A DNA stretch of 64,000 nt from Tenericutes bacterium HGW-Tenericutes-1 (GCA_002839155.1 PGXM01000004.1:1-64000); one strand, 5' to 3'; shown: positions 1 to 9,518, counted from the stretch's first letter. Translations and numbers: made by a program. The notes: generated from the sequence alone by a model not told the origin.

Positions 1-365
1 TCCTGACTTGTCCACTTTAGTGCGGCAGATTTAGTATTTTGATGTATTTCAAAACATTATCCAAAATATAATTCCAGAGATGAAAATGAAGCTTAGTGGC
101 GCTATCTGTGATTATACAGAGCCAGCAACTGGTAAGAATTATCTTTTTTTTCCAGTTAATAATATTTAGTAATATATTTATTGGTAATGTTTTGAAATAT
201 CTATCGCATAAAGTGAATACAATTGGTCAGATAAATGGATATGATTCACTTATATATAGATTCAGTGTTGCTATCACATTTTAGAACACTTAAGTCATCA
301 TAACATTATTACAAATATTGCGTAGTAACAATAATATATTTCAAGGAAATGAGGAGTATAACAAC

Positions 366-866
366 ATGGACTATCAAACAGTATTTGAAACGAGATCATT
401 GATTCCAAATGGATTGATTTTCTATTTTTTAGGACCGATTATTTTAATAGCCGGAATTATTATTTTTAAAAGAGTTTTGGAAAATAAGGAATCCTTTCGT
501 AAAAGAGATAAAGTTTGCGCTTTTATAATGATTGCCTTAGGTAGTTTTTTTATTCTAACATTAACTCTATTTTATTTTGGGACAATAGTATTGGCAGTTT
601 CACCTTATCGAAATGGTGATTTTGAAGTTGCTGAAGGGTATGTTGAGAATTTGGAAGGAATAGACTATCCAAATGGTTATGACAATTTTGATGTAGATGG
701 TATTCATTTTGAAATTGGAAATAGCCTTAACCCCGGATTGAACAAAAAAGCATATGATGGAGGGCCTATAAGTTCAGAAGATTTATATGTTCGAATCTAT
801 TATGTTTCAGTTCAAAACCATAATTGTATTTTTAAAGTAGAAGTAAGAACCAATACAGAAGGATAA
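366..866 (+). CDS. membrane-anchored hypothetical protein (2 predicted TM helices plus soluble C-terminal domain)
   Basis: ORF; ATG at 366 preceded by GAGGAG; hydrophobic N-terminal segments. Confidence 0.6.
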   Translation: MDYQTVFETRSLIPNGLIFYFLGPIILIAGIIIFKRVLENKESFRKRDKVCAFIMIALGSFFILTLTLFYFGTIVLAVSPYRNGDFEVAEGYVENLEGIDYPNGYDNFDVDGIHFEIGNSLNPGLNKKAYDGGPISSEDLYVRIYYVSVQNHNCIFKVEVRTNTEG

Positions 867-991
867 CAACTGTATTGGTTATGAAATAATTTGATGTATT
901 TTTATTGTGTAATATAAATATACAGGTAATAATTAAAATTGGTAATATTGACACTGTTCGCTGAAAACGGACAGATCTATAAAGGGACTTG

Positions 992-1034
992 AAGAACTAT
1001 TTGCCGAAACACAAAAGGCGTTAGTTCTTTTTTT
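992..1034 (+). terminator. Rho-independent terminator, preceded by a second hairpin (CTGTTCG...CGGACAG)
   Basis: AAGAACTA..GCC...GGC..TAGTTCTT stem followed by T-run. Confidence 0.65.
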
Positions 1035-1175
1035 GTTTTATCTTTCTTCATTGTAATACTCTACATATCCATTTATAAATAATATCACTTACCCATACCT
1101 TTTTAATCTATTGATAATATTTTGATTTTGCTATAATGTTTTTTTTACACGCATATTTTTGTGAAATCATTGTTA

Positions 1176-1415
1176 TTAAATATCTACACAGTATTGTTCA
1201 AGCCCGTAATATTGTGACTGGCTGTTGAAAAGTTTATAATACATTCCTTCTGTATTTTTCATAAGATTTGGATGCGTATCAATTGCCTGAATCTTTCCTC
1301 CTTCAATTACGATGATACGATCGCAAAATACAGAAGAAGACATTCTGTGAGAGATGAATATTGCGGTTTTGTCTTTAATCAATTCAGCGAAGTTATGATA
1401 TATCTCAGCTTCAGA
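1176..1415 (-). pseudogene. 3' remnant of an ABC transporter ATP-binding/permease gene
   Basis: AEIYHNFAELIKDKTAIFISHRMSSSVFCDRIIVIEGGKIQAIDTHPNLMKN resembles an ABC ATPase C-terminus (H-loop SHR); Walker A, signature and Walker B absent; N-terminal part of the called ORF is antisense to another gene remnant. Confidence 0.7.
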
Positions 1416-1419
1416 AAGG

Positions 1420-1737
1420 GAGGAACTAGTTGAGGAAATTCTTAATAATGATTTGTTGGAAGTTAATTTTTCAACCATCGCGATTGTACCATTTCTAGAG
1501 AATGAAGATGTCAATAGATTATTTTAGGCTTCTTTAGCGGGTCAAATTGATGTAAATCCATCGAATTTTTTACCTTTTTTGAGCGATGAAGAAATATCAA
1601 GGTTGATTGATCGAATAAAATCAGGTGAGCAAAGTAATCTTACGATTGAAACCGTAATGCCTTTCCTTGAGGATGATCAAGTTAAATCATTGTTCAACGA
1701 AGTATTAGATTCGCTAAGAAAACCAAAACAGGAATAA
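1420..1737 (+). pseudogene. remnant of an acidic protein with internal PFLxxxxVxxLF-type repeats, interrupted by an in-frame TAG
   Basis: Frame reads ELVEEILNNDLLEVNFSTIAIVPFLENEDVNRLF*ASLAGQIDVNPSNFLPFLSDEEISRLIDRIKSGEQSNLTIETVMPFLEDDQVKSLFNEVLDSLRKPKQE*; no start codon; TAG at 1525-1527. Confidence 0.6.
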
Positions 1738-1801
1738 ATTTGATTTTAAGATATCACCCTTGGTTAAAAGTATTGGCTTGCTTCATTTGAAATGCAATTA
1801 T

Positions 1802-1845
1802 AAAAGTAGACATGTTAAAAAGATTAACACAGTCTACTTTTTTTG
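1802..1845 (+). terminator. terminator-like hairpin AAAGTAGAC...GTCTACTTTTTTT
   Basis: perfect outer stem plus inner TGTTAA/TTAACA stem, T-run. Confidence 0.75.
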
Positions 1846-1912
1846 TTATAATTTTATTAATTAGATATCATTATTTAATTTTGAGCAATAATGATTTGAA
1901 TAGAGGACCCTT

Positions 1913-2839
1913 ATGAAACGATTAGATAACATTGAGATAGTTAAAGCTAATTATGAAAACACAAAAACATTGGTTTCAAAATATTATATTGCTCACAAAC
2001 AAGACAAGTTTTTAGCAAAGAATTTTACACATGAATCACTTTTAAAAGATATTAACTATTTAGTAGACAATGGACTTGGATTTGTTGCTATTCAAAATAA
2101 CATTTCTGTAGGATATCTATTAGGCTATAAGATAAAAACTTTATTTTTCAATGAGTCTGGAATTTATTCTCCTGATTTTGCCGTATATTATGATAATGAT
2201 TATGTTTTATATCGGTTATTTGAGGAATATTATCGAGAAATGAAAAATGAAAGTATTACACATCATGCTATTACATTATTAACACCGAGTCAGGATGATT
2301 TTCTCGTTCAATTAGGATACGGATTGAGAGTTATGGACGGAGTTAGATTTCCACATAAAAACTCACCGACCGATTCATTGGTTTCAATGATCAAAGCTGA
2401 TATTTGTGATTATAATATTTTATTGAATCTTTATAAAGAACATATACAATACATGAGTAGTAGTCCTATTTTTTTGGAAGAGACAAATCCAGAATTAGAA
2501 TTAACTGACATATTAAATGATAATGATAAAATCGTTTTTAAAATTTTGTACATGTTAGAAGTGGTTGGGTTTTCTGTTATAGATAAATTGCATGCTCCTG
2601 GAGGCAAATATTTTAAAGATAGCGAAACTTTAGGAATAAAAGGGACTCACATTTTAAGCAATTTTCAAAATAAACAAATCGGAAGTAGATACATTGAGTT
2701 GTTAGATAACTACTGTATCGAGAATGGCTATAACCGTTTAGCGGTGGATTTTGAAAGCATGAATTATCTTGCACTTAAATTTTGGAGTAAGACATTTCAT
2801 ATTAGCGCAAAGACGTATATAAAATATATAGGAAAGTAG
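1913..2839 (+). CDS. GNAT family N-acetyltransferase
   Basis: C-terminal GNAT-like block NKQIGSRYIELLDNYCIENGYNRLAVDFESMNYLALKFWSK. Confidence 0.7.
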   Translation: MKRLDNIEIVKANYENTKTLVSKYYIAHKQDKFLAKNFTHESLLKDINYLVDNGLGFVAIQNNISVGYLLGYKIKTLFFNESGIYSPDFAVYYDNDYVLYRLFEEYYREMKNESITHHAITLLTPSQDDFLVQLGYGLRVMDGVRFPHKNSPTDSLVSMIKADICDYNILLNLYKEHIQYMSSSPIFLEETNPELELTDILNDNDKIVFKILYMLEVVGFSVIDKLHAPGGKYFKDSETLGIKGTHILSNFQNKQIGSRYIELLDNYCIENGYNRLAVDFESMNYLALKFWSKTFHISAKTYIKYIGK

Positions 2840-2923
2840 AATTTAAGCACAGGATTGGATTCTTATGCGTGTTATGAACACAATAATTATCTAATGCTTT
2901 ATTTTATTTCTAACGATAACAAG

Positions 2924-2965
2924 AAAGTGGACTATGTTATTCACATTAACTAGTCTGCTTTTTCT
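2924..2965 (+). terminator. terminator-like hairpin AAAGTGGACTA...TAGTCTGCTTTTT
   Basis: stem with G-U wobbles and T-run; related to 1802-1845. Confidence 0.65.
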
Positions 2966-3035
2966 ATATAATTTCATTTAGTGATTGTGTGATATATATA
3001 GTCACCCTATAAAAAATAAAAAATTTAAAAACCTA

Positions 3036-3100
3036 TTGACAATCATTATCAATGGTGATAATATAATCGTAGATGATAACATTATATGACGTGATAACGT
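3036..3100 (+). promoter_or_regulatory. promoter with array of TGAYAAY half-sites (3037, 3056, 3074, 3092)
   Basis: TTGACA at 3036 and TGATAAY copies spaced 18-19 bp up to the RBS of the HTH gene. Confidence 0.5.
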
Positions 3101-3114
3101 TAAGGAGGATTATT

Positions 3115-3654
3115 ATGAATATAGCAGCTATTAGAAGCATTATGGATCCGGTAAGAATCAAAATAGTTCAAGAATTGAGTATCAAAAAAACAGCAACCAC
3201 CAAAGAAATTGCTTTGGCTTGTGGAGATATTCCTCAAGCTACTTTGTATCGACATTTGAGTGCATTAATGAAGAATGAAGTGATTGAAGTCGTCTCAGAA
3301 AACAAAGTGCGAGGGATCTTAGAAAAGGTATATGCAATTAAAGAAAATCCGTCGCAAACAATCAATAATAACTTAAAAAGTATTACAAAAGAAGATTTAT
3401 CAACCATATTTTCACAATTTATTATCAGTATTTTAACAGATTTTAACTCTTGTATTTCAGTACCCGAAGTTATGAAGTCTATCAGTAAGAATATTGGATT
3501 TACGAGCACTTCTTTACTTCTAACAAATGAAGAACTTATTGAAATGTTAGGTGAAATCAATAAAGTAGTCATGAAAAGAATTAACAATCAATCAGAGTCG
3601 GGAAGAAAACTTAGGAAATTATCAACGATAATAACGACTGACTCGCACGAATAA
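3115..3654 (+). CDS. ArsR-like winged-helix transcriptional regulator
   Basis: MDPVRIKIVQELSIKKTATTKEIALACGDIPQATLYRHLSALMKNEVIEVV wHTH pattern; AAGGAGG RBS before ATG 3115. Confidence 0.75.
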   Translation: MNIAAIRSIMDPVRIKIVQELSIKKTATTKEIALACGDIPQATLYRHLSALMKNEVIEVVSENKVRGILEKVYAIKENPSQTINNNLKSITKEDLSTIFSQFIISILTDFNSCISVPEVMKSISKNIGFTSTSLLLTNEELIEMLGEINKVVMKRINNQSESGRKLRKLSTIITTDSHE

Positions 3655-3713
3655 TAAAAGTTTTATATTTTATGATGAAGTCATTTAAATAAGTGACGGA
3701 AAGGAGTCGACAA

Positions 3714-3863
3714 ATGAAGAATTTTTTCTTTAGAAAAATCGTTGTTGCTTTTCAATCTTTTTTCATAAACAAAAATTATGAATGGGATTTAGCAAAAAAG
3801 CATCATACGTTCGACACCAATAATCTAGATTTATGTAAAGATATGTCAGTCATTCAGCACTAA
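3714..3863 (+). CDS. 49-aa small protein
   Basis: GGAAAGGAG RBS, ATG at 3714; MKNFFFRKIVVAFQSFFINKNYEWDLAKKHHTFDTNNLDLCKDMSVIQH; not in supplied ORF track. Confidence 0.45.
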   Translation: MKNFFFRKIVVAFQSFFINKNYEWDLAKKHHTFDTNNLDLCKDMSVIQH

Positions 3864-3952
3864 GTCTTACTCTTATGACATGCATGAGTACTAGTTTTTT
3901 GCTATCAAGTATTGGTTAATTTAAATATCATAATTCAAAAAGGAGAAATCAA

Positions 3953-4174
3953 ATGGGTCTAGATTTAATTGAATTATTACCTTTGTTGATACCGTTATTA
4001 GTCGTACAATTGACTTTACAAATAATCGCTTTGATTAGTTTATGGAAACGAGAGACAGTCAGATTCGATAACAAATGGATTTGGGTTGTTATTATTGTTT
4101 TAGGAACCCTTCTTGGCTCTATAGCATACTTTATTCTTGGAGGAGAAACGCATGAAAATGGCAGTGAAGATTAA
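3953..4174 (+). CDS. PLDc_N (phospholipase D-nuclease N-terminal)-like small membrane protein
   Basis: two TM helices, LWKRETVRFDNKWIWVVIIVLGTLLGSIAYFILGG. Confidence 0.65.
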   Translation: MGLDLIELLPLLIPLLVVQLTLQIIALISLWKRETVRFDNKWIWVVIIVLGTLLGSIAYFILGGETHENGSED

Positions 4175-5081
4175 AAATCTTGTTAAAAATTATGATGGTG
4201 TTCTCGCTGTCAATCATCTCGATCTCAATGTTCCCGAAGGCTCAATTTACGGGTTTTTAGGTCCAAATGGCGCCGGAAAAACTACAACTCTCAAAATGAT
4301 TGTCGGTATGACTGAGCCTACCGAAGGTGAGATTGAAATATTTGGAAATAAACTCACTTTCGGCAATGATTCCTTTCGTGATCAAATAGGGTTCTTACCA
4401 GATGTTCCTGGATTTTATGATTGGATGACTGCAAAAGAGTTTTTAGAGTTTAGTGGCAGTTTATATCATCTCGATTCAGAAACGCTTAAAAATCGAATCA
4501 AAGAATTATTGGATATGGTCGGGTTATCAAAAAATGTTAAGAAAAAAATCGGTGAGTTTTCTCGAGGAATGAAACAAAGACTTGGTATTGCTCAAGCGTT
4601 AATTAATAATCCTAAAATAATTCTACTTGACGAACCGGTGTCTGCCCTTGATCCGATGGGAAGAAAAGAAGTAATGGATATCATTGGATCATTGGCTGGG
4701 AAAGTTACTGTATTTTTCTCTTCACATATTTTAGCGGATGTCGAACGTGTGTGTGACCGTGTTGTAATTATTAAAGATGGTGTTGCTTTGCTTGAAGATT
4801 CAATTGAACATATTCGAGAGATTTCTCAATCAAGAACGATCGAAATCGAGTTTGAAAATATCGACACTAGTTCATTTGCGTCACTAATTGAAAACTCACC
4901 ATGGTTAGAATCAATCAAAAATGGTGGTAAAAGACTTTTAATTCAAGTGAATAATCTAGATCAAGCAAGACTAGAAATAAGTGAACTAATTTATAAAAAT
5001 CATATAATATTTAAAAAATTCACAATTTCTGAAGCGACACTAGAAGATATCTTTATCAAGGTGGTGAATGGAGATGTTTAA
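4152..5081 (+). CDS. ABC transporter ATP-binding protein
   Basis: Walker A GPNGAGKTT, signature FSRGMKQRLG, Walker B IILLDEP. Confidence 0.92.
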   Translation: MKMAVKIKNLVKNYDGVLAVNHLDLNVPEGSIYGFLGPNGAGKTTTLKMIVGMTEPTEGEIEIFGNKLTFGNDSFRDQIGFLPDVPGFYDWMTAKEFLEFSGSLYHLDSETLKNRIKELLDMVGLSKNVKKKIGEFSRGMKQRLGIAQALINNPKIILLDEPVSALDPMGRKEVMDIIGSLAGKVTVFFSSHILADVERVCDRVVIIKDGVALLEDSIEHIREISQSRTIEIEFENIDTSSFASLIENSPWLESIKNGGKRLLIQVNNLDQARLEISELIYKNHIIFKKFTISEATLEDIFIKVVNGDV

Positions 5082-5832
5082 TATTAGTTTTCTGAAAAAG
5101 GAAATAAAAGAGTATATTAAAACATATAAACTCTTAATCATTCTATGTCTCTTTACTTTTTTTGCCATTTTGAGTCCATTAACTGCTAGGTATATGAATG
5201 AACTTATATCATTATTAGCTGAAGATGTTCAAATAATATTCCCAGAGCCTACTTTTATGGACGCATGGGTCCAGTTTTATAAAAATACAACAACATTATG
5301 CTTGGTCGTTTATTTAATTATAATGACAGGAACAGTCGCTCAAGAAAAAAACAAGGGATCTATTATGTTAGTGTTAACAAAGAAAGTTTCACGCTTTAAT
5401 TTCCTTTTTAGTAAATTTGTTGGAGGATCTTTGTTACTGACTGTTGGTCTGGTAATTTCTTTACTTGTCAGCGGATTATATACACAGATTCTTTTTGAAG
5501 AAGTTTTTTATGATGGATTATTATTCTCTATCTTATTGCTTTGGTTAATGGGTTTATTTTATACAGCATTTGCAATCTTTGCTAGTGTAATCGCTAAAAC
5601 GCCAACGACAGCTGCGTTATTAGGTTTTGCAGGATATGCCATTTTCAACTTATTAAATGTATCAAGTGGTTTACAAAAATTCAATCCTGCAGGCGCTTCC
5701 TCTTTATTAAATGCTATATTGTATAATACCTCTACAACTTCAGCGAATATTATTTGTTTAATATCGACCATTATTGGAACAGTATTAACATTTACTCTGA
5801 GTTACATAATTTTCAAAAAACAAGAAATATAA
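5068..5832 (+). CDS. ABC transporter permease (ABC-2 type)
   Basis: overlaps the upstream ATPase gene; six TM-like segments; AQEKNKGSIMLVLTKKVSR. Confidence 0.8.
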   Translation: MEMFNISFLKKEIKEYIKTYKLLIILCLFTFFAILSPLTARYMNELISLLAEDVQIIFPEPTFMDAWVQFYKNTTTLCLVVYLIIMTGTVAQEKNKGSIMLVLTKKVSRFNFLFSKFVGGSLLLTVGLVISLLVSGLYTQILFEEVFYDGLLFSILLLWLMGLFYTAFAIFASVIAKTPTTAALLGFAGYAIFNLLNVSSGLQKFNPAGASSLLNAILYNTSTTSANIICLISTIIGTVLTFTLSYIIFKKQEI

Positions 5833-5845
5833 CATATATCTTCAT

Positions 5846-6565
5846 ATGAGTAAAACTAAAATTATTACTGTATTATTACTCCGAATTTTTTTGTTTGTTT
5901 TCAGTTTTTTATCACTTTCTTTATTGCTAAATAGTTCGTTATCACAAGTAGGCAGATGGTGGGCGATTGTATGTAGTGTATGTAATTTAATCACTTTATT
6001 TGTTATATTTAAACTCACTAGATCTCAAAATATAACGTACAAACAACTAATCAATTATCATCAATATCAATCAAGTTACAGAGCAATATTAATTGGAGTT
6101 ATTGTAATCTTAGTCATCGGAATGGGAGGAATGTTTTTTGCTGGATATATTGTGTATGGCGAATTCCCCTATCTAGCTAAAGATTTAATCGAGCCATTGC
6201 CGGTTTGGTTAGCTATTCTCAATATTTTTATATTACCACTTTCGACAACACTCGCTGAAGATGGGTTGTATTTAGGGATTGGTGTCAATCAATTGAGTAA
6301 TAGATGGATTGGATTACTCATTCCAGCATTACTATACGCGTTACAACATAGCTTTATACCCTTATATTTTGATATGTATTATATGTTATACCGGTTTTTA
6401 TCTTTTTTACCACTGACCTTATTAATTTGTCTATGGTACCAAAAAAACCATAATCCGGTTCCGATTATGGTTGGTCACTTTATAATAAATTTAGCTACAG
6501 TTGTTCAAATTCTAATCATGTCTTCGAACCCAGAAATATTTTACTCATTGGTTATTCTTGTATAG
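5846..6565 (+). CDS. CPBP-family intramembrane protease-like membrane protein (degenerate motif 1)
   Basis: multi-TM; AEDGLYLGIG, YALQH and HFIIN correspond to CPBP motifs. Confidence 0.6.
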   Translation: MSKTKIITVLLLRIFLFVFSFLSLSLLLNSSLSQVGRWWAIVCSVCNLITLFVIFKLTRSQNITYKQLINYHQYQSSYRAILIGVIVILVIGMGGMFFAGYIVYGEFPYLAKDLIEPLPVWLAILNIFILPLSTTLAEDGLYLGIGVNQLSNRWIGLLIPALLYALQHSFIPLYFDMYYMLYRFLSFLPLTLLICLWYQKNHNPVPIMVGHFIINLATVVQILIMSSNPEIFYSLVILV

Positions 6566-6679
6566 TTCCTGATTCAAATATATAGTTTGGTTTTTCTGAT
6601 GAAATTAGAATGAAAAAATTGATTGAAAGGAATAATCAAATTATTCAATGAATAGATTTGATTATAAAAACAATTTTTT

Positions 6680-7414
6680 ATGAACATAAATATGATGAAT
6701 GAACCATTGAAAATGCATTCTTTACTCGAAAGCATTCTATTTCATTTATTACCAGGAGTCCCAATTGTATTATTTTATTTGTTGGTTGCTCCAGCGTGGA
6801 TTGAAAGAGGACTTCCTGCAGCCTTTACATTGGTTATCGCAGTTCCTGTTATTTTAATTCCAACTCAACTCATGATTCTTTATATTTTGGGATATAAAAA
6901 AAATCATAGACTTTCACTGAATAATATCATACTGTATCAAGATAAAACATCAATTAAAAATTATTTTATTTATGGTATAATCATCGTATTATGGTCGCTA
7001 TTAATATTTGGATTATTTCAAAAACCGCTTGCTGCCTTCTTTAAAACCTATGTTCTATCTTTTCTTCCAGATTGGATGCTTCTTAATGAGTTTCAAGGAA
7101 ATCAAATTGTACTCTTAATTACATCAATATTGATTATGATTTTTGGAAGCATTCTTGGTCCATTGGTTGAAGAATTTTATTTTCGCGGATTTCTCCTTCC
7201 TAGAATTAAAGGAAGTGATACATTCAAAATATTTATCAATTCTACCCTATTTGCATTTTACCATTTTTGGTCTCCATGGGATTTCGTTGTTAGGAGTATT
7301 GCAGTGCTTCCTGTAGCGTATACGGCGGTAAAAAAAAGAACTATCTATATTGGTATGATTGCTCACATCGCACTCAATGTCATGACAAGCATCCCTTTAT
7401 TCGCTTTATTATAG
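6680..7414 (+). CDS. CPBP family intramembrane metalloprotease
   Basis: EEFYFRGFL (EExxxR), FAFYH, HIALN motifs. Confidence 0.8.
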   Translation: MNINMMNEPLKMHSLLESILFHLLPGVPIVLFYLLVAPAWIERGLPAAFTLVIAVPVILIPTQLMILYILGYKKNHRLSLNNIILYQDKTSIKNYFIYGIIIVLWSLLIFGLFQKPLAAFFKTYVLSFLPDWMLLNEFQGNQIVLLITSILIMIFGSILGPLVEEFYFRGFLLPRIKGSDTFKIFINSTLFAFYHFWSPWDFVVRSIAVLPVAYTAVKKRTIYIGMIAHIALNVMTSIPLFALL

Positions 7415-7430
7415 ATTTTTTATAATTTTC

Positions 7431-7460
7431 TTAATGGCTACTATTTAGTGGTCATTTTTT
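7431..7460 (+). terminator. Rho-independent terminator
   Basis: AATGGCTACTATTTAGTGGTCATTTTTT hairpin. Confidence 0.65.
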
Positions 7461-7574
7461 ATTAAAATATCACTTGGTTTCAATATAGTTGTTTTTCTAA
7501 TTTAAGCGACTTCCTTTATTGATTTTTTAGCGCATGGTATAATAATTTTATAATCTACCTAAGGAGATTGAAAT

Positions 7575-7964
7575 ATGGCAAACCCAGTTAACTATAAAAC
7601 AATAGATGAATACATTCGTTTATACCCAATTTCTGCTCAAGAAAAAATGATTGAACTAAGAACACTCATTCAATCAATTGCAACAGAAGCAACTGAAAAA
7701 ATTAGTTGGGGTATGCCAACATTTTACTATCTAGGTAATTTGGTTCATTTCGCGGCTCATAAAAATCATATTGGATTTTATCCCGGAAGTGATTGCGTTG
7801 AACAGTTTTCAGAGCATTTAGGATCATTAAAACATTCTAAAGGTGCAATTCAATTTCCCATTGATCAAACCATTCCAAAAGATTTAGTAAAAGAAATCGT
7901 AGTATACCGACTTAATGCCAATATTGAAGAAGATAAAATAAGAAAATCTAAGAGGTTATCATGA
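7575..7964 (+). CDS. DUF1801 (YdhG-like) domain protein
   Basis: TIDEYI..YPISAQEKMIELRTLIQSIATEATEKISWGMPTF...NHIGFYPG. Confidence 0.75.
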   Translation: MANPVNYKTIDEYIRLYPISAQEKMIELRTLIQSIATEATEKISWGMPTFYYLGNLVHFAAHKNHIGFYPGSDCVEQFSEHLGSLKHSKGAIQFPIDQTIPKDLVKEIVVYRLNANIEEDKIRKSKRLS

Positions 7965-8434
7965 CAACAAAAACGCTTCACGAAGCATGTAAATTATTAA
8001 ATCAGCAATTCAATCACGTACCTGTTGTTTATGGGTCACTTTGTTTATCGCATTATATTGAAAATCATTTAGGCATTAAAGACATTGATTTGTTGTTGCC
8101 AATTCAAATGATTGAAGAACAAAAAGATAAATTAATATCAGTCTTTAAAGAGCATGGATTCGAATATTTCGAAAGCGAGTTATTAACATTTAGAAAAGAT
8201 AACATCGATGTTGAAATTGCTCGATTAGAAGATTGGGTACATTTATGTAACTTTATGCTAGATACCTCAACCGTTCATTTAGAATCTTGTACTTATAAGG
8301 TATTAAGTGTTGATGATTTAAGAAGACTTTATATCTTTTTGAATCAAGATCAAAGAAGAAATACAATCAAAAGACAAAAAGATTTATTGAAAATCGAATT
8401 AATTGACAACTATCTATTACAAAGATCTAAGTAG
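7961..8434 (+). CDS. hypothetical protein, possible nucleotidyltransferase-like fold
   Basis: ATGA overlap with upstream gene; VVYGSLCLSHYIENHLGIKDIDLLLP. Confidence 0.5.
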   Translation: MTTKTLHEACKLLNQQFNHVPVVYGSLCLSHYIENHLGIKDIDLLLPIQMIEEQKDKLISVFKEHGFEYFESELLTFRKDNIDVEIARLEDWVHLCNFMLDTSTVHLESCTYKVLSVDDLRRLYIFLNQDQRRNTIKRQKDLLKIELIDNYLLQRSK

Positions 8435-8446
8435 GAGGTTGTACTC

Positions 8447-9469
8447 ATGAACAAAAATATTCTCAAACTTCAGAAAATCGGATTTCAATGGCCGATGGAA
8501 AATCCCTTTATTTTTTGTGCACATCATCATGATTTTTATCCAGAAGGCAATGAACAATTAGGTCCGAATGTTTCATTAAAAGGAAGAGATATCGGAAGTG
8601 ACTTCTCCAATAAAAATGGATTTAGTATGTATCATGGTGATGTTGTTCCTGGGTTCCCCGCTCACCCTCACCGTGGTTTTGAGACGGTTACGATTGTGCT
8701 TGAAGGTGTTGTCGATCATTTTGATTCAAAAGGGGCAAAAGGTCGGTATGGAAACGGGGATGTTCAGTGGTTGACAACCGGAAAAGGATGTCAACACGCT
8801 GAAATGTTTCCGCTAATAAATCAGGACAAACCCAATACCTTAGAACTATTTCAAATTTGGTTGAATTTGCCTGCGAAGGACAAATTCGTTGAACCCGATT
8901 ATAAAATGTTATGGAATGAATTTGTTCCAGTCGTCATAAGCAGTGATAGTCATGGGAATAAGACTGAAATTAGAGTGATAGCTGGTGAGTTAATGGGTCA
9001 AAAAGCTGACACGCCAAACCAAGCTTCTTGGGCATCAAATCTAGAAAACCATGTTAAGATTCAATTAATTAAAATGGATTCTAATGCGAATTATGTCATT
9101 CCAAAAAGTAGTAAATCGATCAATCGTAATCTGTATTTTTATCAAGGCGAAGATAAAATCATCATTGATGGGACAGAGATTGCAGTAAGTCATCGTATAA
9201 AACTTGTTGGTGATGAAGATATCATCATTCAAAACGGTTCGAAAGCAAGTTATTTGTTACTACTTGAGGCAGAACCAATTAATGAGCCAGTATTCCAGTA
9301 TGGTCCATTTGTTATGACAACGAAAGATGAAGTTGTGAAAGCCTATCAAGATTATCAAGAGACTCAATTTGGTGGTTGGCCATGGAAAAGGTATGATCCA
9401 GTGAATGAGGCGTTCGATGGAAGATTTGCACAATATTCAGATGGTAGAATTGAAAAACCAAAGCAATAA
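8447..9469 (+). CDS. pirin family protein
   Basis: FPAHPHRGFETVTIVLEGVVDHFDSKGAKGRYGNGDVQWLTTGKGCQHAEMFP. Confidence 0.85.
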   Translation: MNKNILKLQKIGFQWPMENPFIFCAHHHDFYPEGNEQLGPNVSLKGRDIGSDFSNKNGFSMYHGDVVPGFPAHPHRGFETVTIVLEGVVDHFDSKGAKGRYGNGDVQWLTTGKGCQHAEMFPLINQDKPNTLELFQIWLNLPAKDKFVEPDYKMLWNEFVPVVISSDSHGNKTEIRVIAGELMGQKADTPNQASWASNLENHVKIQLIKMDSNANYVIPKSSKSINRNLYFYQGEDKIIIDGTEIAVSHRIKLVGDEDIIIQNGSKASYLLLLEAEPINEPVFQYGPFVMTTKDEVVKAYQDYQETQFGGWPWKRYDPVNEAFDGRFAQYSDGRIEKPKQ

Positions 9470-9490
9470 GAACTGAAATATATTGATTTT

Positions 9491-9518
9491 AACCGGACTC
9501 AAAAAAGTCCGGTTTTGT
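9491..9518 (+). terminator. Rho-independent terminator
   Basis: AACCGGACT-loop-AGTCCGGTTTTG. Confidence 0.75.

Noticed and set aside
96-284. 62-aa + ORF at window start
   Set aside because: No convincing RBS or recognisable family; AT-rich random ORF is likely.
1415-1514. 5' part of minus ORF 1176-1514 as genuine ABC protein sequence
   Set aside because: It is antisense to a better-supported protein fragment on the + strand.
3045-3062. Fur box before the ArsR-like gene
   Set aside because: Half-sites are in everted order (ATTATCA-N4-TGATAAT), not the TGATAAT-N-ATTATCA Fur arrangement; better explained by the phased TGAYAAY array.
3234-3587. 117-aa minus ORF
   Set aside because: Shadow ORF antisense to the ArsR-like regulator.
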